Shown one piece after another: positions 1-8,351 of a DNA stretch of 64,000 nt. The translations under genes were made by a program, and so were the position numbers. The notes beneath the pieces were generated by a model, which ran no database searches, was not told the origin of the DNA, and worked only from the letters and a program-made list of their open reading frames with translations. The stretch is from assembly GCF_002892795.1 (NCBI RefSeq), contig NZ_PJMC01000020.1:1-64000 (forward strand), given 5' to 3'. Source of the stretch: Arthrobacter sp. AFG20. GTDB lineage: Bacteria > Actinomycetota > Actinomycetes > Actinomycetales > Micrococcaceae. Every line of letters starts with the position of its first letter. Positions within the stretch are counted from its first letter, which is position 1.

Positions 1-92
1 CCGGCCCGGCTGTGTGGCTGGCCTCGTCCGGGTCTGATTTTGTGAACGGGCAAACGATCTTTATCGACGGCGGAATGACGGTGGTGGTCTGA
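1..92 (+). CDS. C-terminal end of a short-chain dehydrogenase (gluconate 5-dehydrogenase-like), partial
   Basis: The first codons, read from base 3, encode the tail of a short-chain dehydrogenase/reductase, including the typical ending VNGQTIFIDGG before the stop. This ending is usual for gluconate 5-dehydrogenases (IdnO/Gno type), which interconvert gluconate and 5-ketogluconate in the cytoplasm. The stop overlaps the ATG of the next gene by one base (TGATG), so the two are translationally coupled, and the neighbour is an L-idonate dehydrogenase. Only about 29 residues are visible, so the exact substrate is inferred from context. Confidence 0.75.
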   Translation, partial: GPAVWLASSGSDFVNGQTIFIDGGMTVVV

Positions 93-1201
93 TGACACAC
101 ACAGAAACTTCAACAACGACAGCAGCAGCAACGGAATTGCCGGTGTCCGGTCCGGCGGTGGTCGCGCACGCGAAGGGGGACCTGCGGGTCGATGAGGTCC
201 CGCTGCCGGCCCCGGCCCCGGATGAGGCCGTGATCGAGGTGCTGTACGGCGGGATTTGCGGGTCGGACCTGCATTACTGGCTGCACGGCGCGGCGGGCGA
301 GTCGATCCTGAAGGCGCCCCTGGTGCTGGGACATGAGATTTCCGGCCGGGTGGTCAGGGCCGCGACGGACGGGACCGGCCCGGGAGCCGGGACCCCGGTG
401 GCGGTGCACCCGGCCACCCCGGGACCGGGCACGGGCCCGGACGCGCCGCGGTACCCGGCGGAACGGCCGAACCTGTCCCCGGGCTGCACGTACCTGGGTT
501 CCGCGGCGAGGTTCCCGCATACGGACGGGGCGTTCAGCCGGTACGTGAACCTGCCGGTCCGGATGCTCCGGGCCCTGCCCGAAAGCCTGGACCTGCGCAC
601 CGCGGCGTTGATTGAACCGGCGTCCGTGGCCTGGCATGCGGTGTCCAGGGCCGGGGACGTGGCCGGCAAAACCGTGCTCGTCATCGGGTCCGGCCCGATC
701 GGGGCTTTGACGGTCGCGGTCCTCAAACGCGCCGGCGCGGCCCGGATCGTCGCGGTGGACATGCACGCCAAACCGTTGGAGATCGCGTCGGCGGTGGGCG
801 CGGACGAGGTCCTCAACGCCGCCGACGCGGAGGCGATCGCCAAGGTGCAGGCCGACGTCGTGATTGAATCCTCCGGGAACCACCACGGCCTGGCCTCCGC
901 GATCCAGGGCGCGGCCCGGGGCGGGACCGTGGTCATGGTCGGGCTGCTGCCCACCGGCCCGCAGCCGGTCCTGATCTCCCTGGCCATCACCCGGGAACTG
1001 GACCTGCGCGGCTCGTTCCGGTTCAACGACGAAATCGACGAGGTCATCACCGCCCTCGCCGACAGCACCCTGAACATCGAACCCGTCATCACCCACGACT
1101 ACCCCGTCACCGACGCCCTCGCAGCCTTCGACATCGCCCGCAACTCCGCCCAATCCGGCAAAGTCCTCCTCAACTTCGCCGGCTTGCCTGCTCGGCGCTG
1201 A
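92..1201 (+). CDS. idnD: L-idonate 5-dehydrogenase, Zn-type medium-chain alcohol dehydrogenase
   Basis: A 369-residue medium-chain dehydrogenase predicted to oxidise L-idonate to 5-ketogluconate with NAD(P). Catalytic zinc ligands are visible as Cys56 (GICGSDLHYW), His81-Glu82 (GHE) and Glu175; the nucleotide-binding GSGPIG lies at 199-204. The structural-zinc lobe (about 106-135) has lost its cysteine cluster and keeps a single Cys, so a structural zinc is unlikely. The gene is coupled to the preceding dehydrogenase by a TGATG overlap. Its last residues (GLPARR) come from sequence that in another frame belongs to a gluconokinase remnant, so the original C-terminus was probably altered by a deletion or fusion. 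Recognition as IdnD rests on overall sequence and the idnO-like neighbour. Confidence 0.85.
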   Translation: MTHTETSTTTAAATELPVSGPAVVAHAKGDLRVDEVPLPAPAPDEAVIEVLYGGICGSDLHYWLHGAAGESILKAPLVLGHEISGRVVRAATDGTGPGAGTPVAVHPATPGPGTGPDAPRYPAERPNLSPGCTYLGSAARFPHTDGAFSRYVNLPVRMLRALPESLDLRTAALIEPASVAWHAVSRAGDVAGKTVLVIGSGPIGALTVAVLKRAGAARIVAVDMHAKPLEIASAVGADEVLNAADAEAIAKVQADVVIESSGNHHGLASAIQGAARGGTVVMVGLLPTGPQPVLISLAITRELDLRGSFRFNDEIDEVITALADSTLNIEPVITHDYPVTDALAAFDIARNSAQSGKVLLNFAGLPARR

Positions 1202-1450
1202 AGCGGAGCTTCCGGGACCTGCTGCGCAGCTACGCACCTGACCTGGTGTTCATCCACCTTTCCGGCGAGGCGCCACCATTCGGGCCGGATCAGCGGCCGG
1301 GCGCACGAATACATGCCCAGCAGCCTCCTGGCTTCGCAGCTTGCGACGCTGGAGCCGCTGGGAACCGATGAGGCGCATATTCCCGTAAATATCCTCGGTG
1401 ATCCGGCATCGCTGGTGGACGGCATAGTCCGCGAGCTGGAAGATTCCTAG
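1183..1450 (+). pseudogene. Gluconokinase C-terminal remnant, frameshifted
   Basis: Read from 1183, the frame encodes LACSALKRSFRDLLRSYAPD and then VFIHLSGE, which is the middle of a gluconate kinase (GntK/IdnK). After about 1265-1275 the match moves to the next frame, giving SGRISGRAHEYMP, SSLLASQLATLEPL and an ending at the TAG of 1448-1450. The N-terminal half with the P-loop is absent, and one frameshift separates the two remaining parts. The 5' end of the remnant overlaps the 3' end of idnD, so a deletion appears to have joined the two genes. A gluconokinase would have completed the idonate/gluconate route here. It is not expected to make an active enzyme. Confidence 0.8.
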
Positions 1451-1452
1451 CC

Positions 1453-1905
1453 CTACCTCTGGGGCAGGATCCCGGAGGCCGTGCCCTTGGCGAGTTTCAC
1501 CTCGGTGTTGATGATCTTTACGGAGCACTGAAACTGCGCGTTACAGCTTTGCAGAACGACGGTGGCCGCGGCCGTGCCTTCGTTGAATGCCATCACGTTG
1601 GGAACCACCCGGAGGGTGACGGTCTGGGCCTGCCTGGTGCAGCTGAGCTGTTCGTTTCCGATCCCGCCGGCTATCCGTCCGTCGCTGGCTCTTTGCGTGA
1701 GCTGGATGACGGGTACCGCGATGAGCAGGGTGGGATCGGTGTCGCAGACAAAGGTCACCGGAATATCGACGGCGGCGCCGTCGGCGACGAGGATTCCGGG
1801 TCCCGCGCTAACGAGCGTCGCGGGGGCTGCATGGGCGGGGGCGGCGATGCCCATGAGGCCGGCGGCGAGAGCGACGGCGGCGAGGCGGCTTGTGGTGCCT
1901 AACAT
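1453..1905 (-). CDS. Small secreted protein of unknown function
   Basis: A 150-residue protein with a clear Sec signal peptide: a short basic start, hydrophobic stretch at 8-22, and AHA-type cleavage site near residue 26. The mature part is about 125 residues, rich in Val, Ala and Thr, with four cysteines that could form two disulfides outside the cell. A GGGAGAA ribosome site sits upstream of the ATG. The stop lies 3 bases from the stop of the converging gluconokinase remnant. I recognise no family. Location (secreted) is well supported; function is unknown. Confidence 0.65.
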   Translation of the reverse strand: MLGTTSRLAAVALAAGLMGIAAPAHAAPATLVSAGPGILVADGAAVDIPVTFVCDTDPTLLIAVPVIQLTQRASDGRIAGGIGNEQLSCTRQAQTVTLRVVPNVMAFNEGTAAATVVLQSCNAQFQCSVKIINTEVKLAKGTASGILPQR

Positions 1906-2151
1906 CAGGTTCTCCCTTTATCGGAAGCGTGGCGTCCTGCGTCGCCCGTGGCCGTGCCACCGCGGTGAGCGGGCGCCTGGATTTACGGGGCCGTGATTGC
2001 GCGCGTCGTGGCCCCTGACGGCGGCGCCGTTTGGGGCGCCGCGCTGTACCGCCAGGCTTCCGGGACTGCCAATCATCCGGCGCGGCCGAAAGTCCGGCTG
2101 GCCGCACCATACTCACGTACCGGTTGCGCTGACAAGAGCCAAAACAAAGGA

Positions 2152-2187
2152 AGCGGACGACGGCGGGAGGGCCCGCCGTCGTCCGCT
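2152..2187 (-). terminator. Intrinsic terminator of the polyol operon, family A hairpin
   Basis: Sixteen-base perfect arms (AGCGGACGACGGCGGG and its complement) flank a four-base loop. On the minus strand the stem is followed by TCCTTTGTTTT, so it terminates the operon ending with the aldolase gene at 2195. Between here and the secreted-protein start at 1905 I see no other feature. The stem core is shared with six other hairpins in the window. Confidence 0.85.
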
Positions 2188-2194
2188 CCGATTC

Positions 2195-3094
2195 CTAGGA
2201 AGCTACCAGAGTGCGGTCCACTACGGCTTCGAGTTCCCGCAGGCGTGGGAGCGCCCTGGTGGTGAGGAGTTGCTCACGGATTTCTGCTGAGACGGCGAGA
2301 CTGTCCTTCCACAGCGAGCGGCCGGCCATGGCGCCGCCGGCGCCGTTCGCAACCGCGGTTTCGACCTGTTTGATGAAGGTTTCGTGGTCAACGCCGGCGG
2401 ACAGGACTGCCCAGGGAACGCCGGCGGCGGCCTCGGTGACGGCGGCGCTGGCCTCGGCGGATCCGGGGTACTGCAGTTTGAGCACCTTTGCGCCACACTC
2501 GACCGAGAGGCGTGCGGACTCGGCGACTAGACCGGGGAACGCGGCGGCGTAAACCTCCTCGCTTTCGTCTTCGAGGCGGTAGACCAGGATCTCGACGATG
2601 AGGAGGAGGCCCTCCTTGGAACATGCGTCGACGAGTTCGCGGATCTCGTCTGCAACGCGGGAACCGGCATCCTGAAGGTCCGGCCGCATGTACCAGAGCA
2701 TCTTGGCGACGTCACCGCCGAGATCACGCACTTTTCGCGGTGACATTCCGGGGACGAACTTTGTGTAGCGCAGGCCGTCAACCGTCTCGAAGCCGGAAGC
2801 GTCGAGACCGACGACGAGCGCGGTGTCGCGTGAGAGAACGCCCTCATCTGCGATGCGGGGGAGGGCGATTTCGGGGTCGAGCAGAATCGCCGGGGCGGCG
2901 TTGCCAAGGTGACGGACCAGGTCCGCCTTTGCATCGGCGAGCTGGTCAGCGGTGATCGAGTTCGGGCCGTCGGGTGCGTCATTCATGACGGCCTTCATGC
3001 CATTGCGCTGGTCGGCGGCGACGATGAGCATTTTGCCGCCGGGGGTCGAGATCGCTGCCATACCGCGGCGTTCGAGGGTCGTAAGTTCGTTCAT
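2195..3094 (-). CDS. LacD/YihT-family class I aldolase
   Basis: A 299-residue class I (Schiff-base) aldolase of the tagatose-1,6-bisphosphate / sulfofructose-1-phosphate aldolase family. The expected lysine nucleophile is Lys206 in KVLKLQYPG; other family marks are VAADQRNGM near 25-33 and VLSAGVDHETF near 230-240. It would split a phosphorylated ketose into two triose units in the cytoplasm. The start at 3094 is set by AGGAGAA six bases upstream; a longer reading frame exists but lacks a ribosome site. It is the last gene of the minus-strand polyol operon and is followed by a strong hairpin. LacD enzymes accept several ketohexose bisphosphate stereoisomers, so the natural substrate cannot be fixed from sequence. 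Confidence 0.8.
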   Translation of the reverse strand: MNELTTLERRGMAAISTPGGKMLIVAADQRNGMKAVMNDAPDGPNSITADQLADAKADLVRHLGNAAPAILLDPEIALPRIADEGVLSRDTALVVGLDASGFETVDGLRYTKFVPGMSPRKVRDLGGDVAKMLWYMRPDLQDAGSRVADEIRELVDACSKEGLLLIVEILVYRLEDESEEVYAAAFPGLVAESARLSVECGAKVLKLQYPGSAEASAAVTEAAAGVPWAVLSAGVDHETFIKQVETAVANGAGGAMAGRSLWKDSLAVSAEIREQLLTTRALPRLRELEAVVDRTLVAS

Positions 3095-3244
3095 TAGGTT
3101 CTCCTTATTAATGGTTTGGTTTGGACGGCCCAGGCGGGCGAAAGTGGCGAAACGACGTGATCGAGGCAGGCTGGATCGCACCTCGACCCGGATATCGGAG
3201 GCGTTAGCGTGATTTGATGGGGGCGCGGCAGTTAGCCGCAAGAC

Positions 3245-3841
3245 TCAGCTCACGGGTTGCCGCACACCAAAGTCCTGCAGGAAGTGTTCGATCTGCTGCC
3301 GCGGGGCCAGCAGGCCGTCGATCCGGATGTGCTCGACACCGGGCGCGCACGTCACGTCGGGCGAGAGGAAGCGTTCGGGGTCCTTCACTTTCTCGAGGTC
3401 GCGTGCAGCGCCGCGGAGCACCATGCGGTTCACTACTTCCTCGGGCGGAGTGTCCATCCAGGCGAGGTGGACCCGGCCGGCAGGGATGGCCAGCCGTTCA
3501 ATCAGCCGGTCCCAGGCCTCCGGGAAGGTGCGTTCCGATGTGAAGGGGGCGACGACGATGACGCTGTTGCCGAGGGCGAGATTTTCCTTCGTGGTGTCGA
3601 AGAGGCAGGTGTAGCGGATATCGTTCACGCTCGCGCGGACCGGTGGTTGCGCCGTTGGCACGTCCACCAGGAACTCGCCTCCCATGTGCTCGAACAGCGG
3701 GTTCGTGAGTGTGTCGAGGTCAAGGAAGGTCCAGCGGAGTTCACGGGCCAGATCATGCGCGAACGTTGTCTTGCCGCTTGCGGGCACCCCGCAGACGATG
3801 ATCGCCTGGGAGGTCAGTTCTTCGGTCATGTGCATTCTCAT
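3245..3841 (-). CDS. P-loop kinase (gluconate/shikimate kinase-like), probable sugar kinase
   Basis: A 198-residue P-loop protein with Walker A GVPASGKTT at 18-26 and an AAA/zeta-toxin-like kinase fold. It is not a PfkB, ROK or FGGY sugar kinase. It lies between the SDR and the aldolase gene in one transcription unit, which suggests phosphorylation of a sugar intermediate in this pathway. A second in-frame ATG at 3829 (MTEEL) is an alternative start; neither has a strong ribosome site. About 150 bases separate it from the aldolase gene. Substrate is unknown and the sugar role is inferred only from context. Confidence 0.7.
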   Translation of the reverse strand: MRMHMTEELTSQAIIVCGVPASGKTTFAHDLARELRWTFLDLDTLTNPLFEHMGGEFLVDVPTAQPPVRASVNDIRYTCLFDTTKENLALGNSVIVVAPFTSERTFPEAWDRLIERLAIPAGRVHLAWMDTPPEEVVNRMVLRGAARDLEKVKDPERFLSPDVTCAPGVEHIRIDGLLAPRQQIEHFLQDFGVRQPVS

Positions 3842-3889
3842 TCATTCCAGATGTGCGGTCGGTTCGCGGCATCCCCGGTAGGGAGAGCG

Positions 3890-4666
3890 TCAACGGTTGG
3901 AGTATCCGCCGTCGATGGGCAGGGAGACGCCAGTGATCATGGCCGAGGCGTCGCTGAGCAGGAAGACGATGGGTGCGGCGACGTCGTCGACTGTGGCCCA
4001 GCGTCCAAGGGGCATTTGCTCGAGGAAGGGTCCGCCGATATCGGGCCGTCCCCAATAGAAGTTGGACATGTCGGTCATGACCACGGTCGGATTGACGCTG
4101 TTGACGCGAATGTTGTGCTTGCCGAGTTCCAGCGCGGAGACCCTAGTGATGTTGTCCAGGGCTGCTTTGGATGAGCCGTAGGAGATGTGGCCGGTGAGCG
4201 CCACGAGGCTGGCCTGGCTGGAGACGTTGACGATGGCGCCTCCATTGCCTGCCCGGATCATGGCGGGCACGGCGTACTTGATGACCAGGAGCGCACCGCG
4301 GGCGTTGATGCTAATGACCTTGTCGAAGATGTCGATGTCGGTCTCCTGCGGGGTGGCGATCTCGCCGCCGAAGCCGCCGCAGTTCACGACGCCCCACAAG
4401 TCGAGGCCCTCGATGGCGTCCTTGATGCCTTCTTCATCGGTGAGGTCGAAGGCCACAGGTTGGGCGCCGGTTTCGTCGCACAGTGGGGCCAATGATTCGA
4501 GCGTGCGCGCGCTGGCGATCACCTTTGCTCCGGCGGAGGTGAGCTGCCGGACCGTGGCAGCACCGATGCCGCCGCTGGCCCCGGTGACGAGGATAGTGCG
4601 TCCGTTGAAATCGGTCATTGCTGATCGCGTCTCGATGTCTGTGCTAGTTGTCTCTGACTGGTTCAT
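3890..4666 (-). CDS. SDR-family dehydrogenase (L-xylulose reductase-like)
   Basis: A 258-residue classical short-chain dehydrogenase. The cofactor motif TGASGGIG is at 28-35, the NAG-type Asn near 121, catalytic Ser at about 149-150, and YxxxK is Tyr163/Lys167. It most resembles carbonyl/L-xylulose reductases, which interconvert ketoses and polyols with NAD(P). The start at 4666 is fixed by an AAGGAAG site and an ATGA overlap with the stop of the upstream mannitol-dehydrogenase-like gene. Two polyol dehydrogenases in one operon suggest either two polyol substrates or two oxidation steps. Confidence 0.85.
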   Translation of the reverse strand: MNQSETTSTDIETRSAMTDFNGRTILVTGASGGIGAATVRQLTSAGAKVIASARTLESLAPLCDETGAQPVAFDLTDEEGIKDAIEGLDLWGVVNCGGFGGEIATPQETDIDIFDKVISINARGALLVIKYAVPAMIRAGNGGAIVNVSSQASLVALTGHISYGSSKAALDNITRVSALELGKHNIRVNSVNPTVVMTDMSNFYWGRPDIGGPFLEQMPLGRWATVDDVAAPIVFLLSDASAMITGVSLPIDGGYSNR

Positions 4667-6162
4667 GAAGGCTTCCTTGCAGATAGGCATAGATTGGTGA
4701 GGTCTTGAACGGCTGCTCGTGCGCCCGAGCGCTTCAGGGCTTCCCGGGCCTGGCAGTAGGCAGCCACGAAGCGGGCGTTCTGGCCGAGGTCACCGAAGAC
4801 TTCGGGGAGGTTCAGGAATGAGCCGGGATCGTCTTGGTCCGTGCGAACGGCTGCTTGGAGTGCCTCCAGGCGCCGGTCCGTGATTTCGATCGGTTGGCCT
4901 TCTTCGTCGGTCCCTTCGAGGAACCGTGACCAGGCTGCGACAACGAGGGCGGCCCGGTCGATGGGTCCGCTGAGTTCGAGTTGTTCGCGGATAACCGGCA
5001 GAACGAACTTGGGTATCCGATCGGAGGCGTCAACCATTTGGCGGGCGAGGGTGTCCTGAATCGCGGGATTGGAGAAGCGCCGGATGAGTTCGGTCCGGTA
5101 GGCGCTCAGATCAATGCCGGGTACCGGGCGAAGTGTTGGTGTCGCTTCCTCTGCCATGTAGCGGAGGACGAAGTCGACGAACTGTGGATCGGTGCAGACC
5201 TCGTGGACGTATCGGTGTCCGGCGAGGTAGCCAAGGTAGCTCATGACTTGGTGGCTGGCGTTGAGCAGCCGAAGCTTCATGAGTTCGTAGGGTTCGACGT
5301 CCTCGACGATTTGCACCCCGACGTCTTCCAAGCGTGGGCGACCGGCCGTGAACTTGTCTTCCAGGACCCACTGCTCGAAGGGCTCGGCGATGACGGGCCA
5401 TGCGTCGGTGAGCCCATAGCTATGGGAGACCGCGGCCCGGTCGGCGTCGGTAGTGACGGGCGTGATGCGGTCGACCATTGAGTTTGGAAAGGCAACGTTT
5501 TCGCTGATCCAGTCGGCGAGGGTCGGGTCTTTGAGCCGGGCGAAGGACACAAGGGACTTGCGGGCCACGTTGCCGTTGCCCTGGATGTTGTCGCAGGACA
5601 TGATGGTGAATGGCCTGAGGCCATCCCGACGACGTCGTTCGAGGGCGGCGGTGATGAAGCCGAACACGGACTGGGGAACCGTGTTGGGCTCCAGGTCATG
5701 GAGGATGTCCCGGGCCCGGGGATCGAATTCTCCGGTGCTGCCGTTGATGCTGTACCCGCCCTCAGTGACGGACAGGGATACGATGCGGGTGGCGGGGTCG
5801 GCCAGTTTGCCGATGACGGCGGCCGGATCGTCGGGAGCGTACAGGTACTCGTTGATCGAGCCAATGATTCTGGCGTCGTCGCCGCCTGCGTGGTTCTTAA
5901 GGACCAGGGTGTAGAGACCGTCCTGGGTTTGGAGGATGTCCCGCATACGGGCGTCGGAGGGAAGAACGCCGACGCCGCAGATTCCCCAATCATTGGAGCC
6001 CCCGCGGTTCAGGAGCCTGTCAATAAACATGGCTTCGTGGGAGCGGTGAAATCCTCCAACGCCGAAGTGGACGATGCCGGTGCTGACTGCTGAGCGGTCG
6101 TAATTCGGTACCGAGAGGCGGCCGGCCAGTTCTGGAAGGGCCGCATCATTCAGGGAGGTCAT
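4663..6162 (-). CDS. Mannitol dehydrogenase family polyol:NAD oxidoreductase
   Basis: A 499-residue member of the long-chain polyol-specific dehydrogenase family (mannitol 2-dehydrogenase, fructuronate/tagaturonate reductase group). The N-terminal Rossmann segment reads HFGVGGFHRSHEAM near 32-45, and the catalytic K-x4-N-x2-H motif is present as KLRLLNASH in the C-terminal domain. It would oxidise a hexitol or pentitol to the 2-ketose using NAD. The start at 6162 has AAGGAGAAGAA directly upstream. It overlaps the next gene by ATGA and follows the substrate-binding protein gene in the same operon. Length and motifs fit mannitol 2-dehydrogenase, but arabitol or sorbitol are possible substrates. 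Confidence 0.85.
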   Translation of the reverse strand: MTSLNDAALPELAGRLSVPNYDRSAVSTGIVHFGVGGFHRSHEAMFIDRLLNRGGSNDWGICGVGVLPSDARMRDILQTQDGLYTLVLKNHAGGDDARIIGSINEYLYAPDDPAAVIGKLADPATRIVSLSVTEGGYSINGSTGEFDPRARDILHDLEPNTVPQSVFGFITAALERRRRDGLRPFTIMSCDNIQGNGNVARKSLVSFARLKDPTLADWISENVAFPNSMVDRITPVTTDADRAAVSHSYGLTDAWPVIAEPFEQWVLEDKFTAGRPRLEDVGVQIVEDVEPYELMKLRLLNASHQVMSYLGYLAGHRYVHEVCTDPQFVDFVLRYMAEEATPTLRPVPGIDLSAYRTELIRRFSNPAIQDTLARQMVDASDRIPKFVLPVIREQLELSGPIDRAALVVAAWSRFLEGTDEEGQPIEITDRRLEALQAAVRTDQDDPGSFLNLPEVFGDLGQNARFVAAYCQAREALKRSGARAAVQDLTNLCLSARKPS

Positions 6163-6236
6163 TTCTTCTCCTTCAGGGGAGGTTGATGGTGCTGCGCCCG
6201 TCTGGAAGGGCGGGCACAGCACCGACAGGCCAGCTG

Positions 6237-7217
6237 TTAGCAGGAAGACTTGTAGACGTACTGCGAACCTTCGCCGCTGATGTTGTCAGCGGTGATCTGC
6301 TTGAATCCCGTCTGAATTTCCTTCTGCGTGGTCTCGCCCTTGATGGCCTTGATTGCCTGTTCTACGCCCTGAGTGCCAATGGAGGCCGGCTCCTGGGCAA
6401 TCAGCGCCTGAACGACGCCGTCCTTGAGCTGCTTGACCTGTGCCGGTCCAGCGTCGAACCCGACGATCTTCACCTGGTTCTGTTTTCCTGCCTGGCGGAT
6501 GCCGGTCGCCGTTCCTTCTGCCGCGAAGGTGTTTGCTGCGAATACACCGACAATGTCGGGGTCTTTGGCCAGCGCCGCGGAAACGAGCTTGGCTGCTTCG
6601 GCCGGGTCATTGTGGCTGTACTGCACGCCGAGGTACTGGAATGCCGGATCAGCTTTGGCTCCCTCTTCGAAGCCCGCAACGCGGGCATCCGCCGTGGATA
6701 CGCCCGGATCTGTGGAGATCACGAGCACTTTTCCGCCGTCGGGGTTGAGGTTCTTGATTGCCTTGAAGGCCTCAAGGCCGCCACCCTTGTTGTCAGACGC
6801 GACAGACGACGAGGCAAACGATGGGTCCTGGACCGTCGTGTCAACCAGGACGACCTTGATGCCGGCGGCAGTGGCTGCCTTCAAGGGGGCCTGCATGGCC
6901 GCCACGTCGGTTGGTGCGATGAGAATAGCGTCGGGCTTCGAAGCCACTATGGAATCCACGATGGGCTTCTGCAGCGTCGGGTCGAACTTGGCTGGCCCCT
7001 GAGTGTTGATGGTTGCTCCGGCCGCCTTGGCAGCGGCGTCGATCCCGCACTGCATGCTGACGTAGAACTCATCCCCGGCAACGCCTTGGATGAACGCGAG
7101 CTTGGGCTGTGAGCCGGCGGAGCTCCCGGCGGACGCGGTGCCCCCGGCGCAGGCCGTAAGGGACGTTGCGGCAAGCATGCCTGCAGTGAGCAGGGTGATC
7201 TTAGGGGTCAACTTCAT
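6237..7217 (-). CDS. Sugar ABC transporter substrate-binding lipoprotein
   Basis: A 326-residue periplasmic-binding-protein-like lipoprotein of the ribose/fructose (RbsB/FrcB, Peripla_BP_4) class. It begins with a type II signal peptide with lipobox LTAC, Cys23 being the lipidated residue. The mature protein carries two alternating alpha/beta lobes, with segments such as AILIAPTDVAAMQ and VGVFAANTFAAEGTATGI typical of the family. It delivers a monosaccharide or polyol to the permease at 7266 and ATPase at 8348. It stands third in the importer block, as often seen in frc-type operons. The ligand is probably a ketose or polyol, judging from the neighbouring dehydrogenases. Confidence 0.9.
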   Translation of the reverse strand: MKLTPKITLLTAGMLAATSLTACAGGTASAGSSAGSQPKLAFIQGVAGDEFYVSMQCGIDAAAKAAGATINTQGPAKFDPTLQKPIVDSIVASKPDAILIAPTDVAAMQAPLKAATAAGIKVVLVDTTVQDPSFASSSVASDNKGGGLEAFKAIKNLNPDGGKVLVISTDPGVSTADARVAGFEEGAKADPAFQYLGVQYSHNDPAEAAKLVSAALAKDPDIVGVFAANTFAAEGTATGIRQAGKQNQVKIVGFDAGPAQVKQLKDGVVQALIAQEPASIGTQGVEQAIKAIKGETTQKEIQTGFKQITADNISGEGSQYVYKSSC

Positions 7218-7265
7218 TGTCTAGCTCCTCTTTTGCTTTGGTCTGTATCGGGGTGGTGGGGAGAA

Positions 7266-8351
7266 TCAGCTGGATCGACGCGTGAAGAGCCTTTTCTTGC
7301 CCTCTTCTTTGGTTGAATGTCCTCGTGCCGCTGCTGCCCGGCGCCGCTGGTCGACGTACACGGCGGCGACGAGCACGGCGCCGACGGCGACCTGCTGCCA
7401 GAACGGCTGGACTCCGACGATCACGAAGCCGTTTTGCAGCACAGCGGGGATGAAGAGGCCGACGACGGTTCCGAAGATGGTGCCGACTCCGCCGAACAGC
7501 GAGGTTCCGCCGATCACGACGGCGGCGATCACGTTGAGATTGGTGGCCGACTGCCCGGCGATAGCCGTGGTGCCGTACTGAGACAGTGAAAGGATGCCTG
7601 CGACCCCCGCGAGCCCGCCGGAAAGTGCATAGATGGAAATGAGCTGGCGGTCGACTTTGACCCCCACCCGGCGGGCAGATTCCTCATTTGACCCGACGGC
7701 GAAGGTGTAAAGACCGAATTTGGTCCGGTGGAGCACGACCCCGAAGACCAGGATCAGGAGCATCGCAATCAAGGAAATCGTGGGCAGAGTTGTACCGGGA
7801 ACGTTGCCATAACCGATGGTGTCCTGCAGCACGGCGGGAACTTCGCGGATGTCGACGCCTCCGGTAATTACCTGTGCCAGTCCCAAGGCTCCTCCAAGTG
7901 TGCCCAGGGTGACGATCAGCGGCGGCACTTTGGCTTTCGCGATGAGGATGCCATTGAGAAGGCCCCACGCGAGTCCGCAACCGACGGAAACGAAGATGCC
8001 AACAAGCGCCGTTCCCCAGCCTGCATCGCCCACAGCCTGCATGACCTTAGCGGCCACGACGCCCGAGAAGACGAGGTTGGATCCAACAGACAGATCAATG
8101 CCGGAGGTGACAATGACGAAGGTCATGCCGATACCCAAGACGCCCAGTATGGAGACATTCTGGATGATCTGGCGGACGTTGCCCCAAGTCGGGAAAACGT
8201 CCGGTGCCATGGCTGCGAAGATCAGAAAGATGACCAGCAGGACGAGCAGGATCTGGAACGACTGCACCCGCAGAACCTGGTGAAAGGAATAGGTGCGTGT
8301 AAGGATGCTGGCCGTCCCGGCGGTCCGGGGGGTTGCCTCTGTCGTGGTCAT
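7266..8351 (-). CDS. Sugar ABC transporter permease (RbsC/FrcC type)
   Basis: A 361-residue inner-membrane permease of the ribose/fructose importer class (BPD_transp_2). About eight to ten hydrophobic segments are visible between residues 30 and 335, with typical family text such as VTSGIDLSVGSNL and AAVVIGGTSLFGGVGTIFG. Only one permease gene is present, so it should act as a homodimer. Its ATG overlaps the stop of the upstream ATPase gene by ATGA. The final residues are strongly basic and cytoplasmic. Confidence 0.92.
   Translation of the reverse strand: MTTTEATPRTAGTASILTRTYSFHQVLRVQSFQILLVLLVIFLIFAAMAPDVFPTWGNVRQIIQNVSILGVLGIGMTFVIVTSGIDLSVGSNLVFSGVVAAKVMQAVGDAGWGTALVGIFVSVGCGLAWGLLNGILIAKAKVPPLIVTLGTLGGALGLAQVITGGVDIREVPAVLQDTIGYGNVPGTTLPTISLIAMLLILVFGVVLHRTKFGLYTFAVGSNEESARRVGVKVDRQLISIYALSGGLAGVAGILSLSQYGTTAIAGQSATNLNVIAAVVIGGTSLFGGVGTIFGTVVGLFIPAVLQNGFVIVGVQPFWQQVAVGAVLVAAVYVDQRRRAAAARGHSTKEEGKKRLFTRRSS

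Noticed and set aside
110..1237. Long open frame antisense to idnD (375 codons)
   Set aside because: It is Arg/Gly-rich with no domain sense and mirrors the high GC third positions of idnD. The sense frame has clear dehydrogenase motifs.
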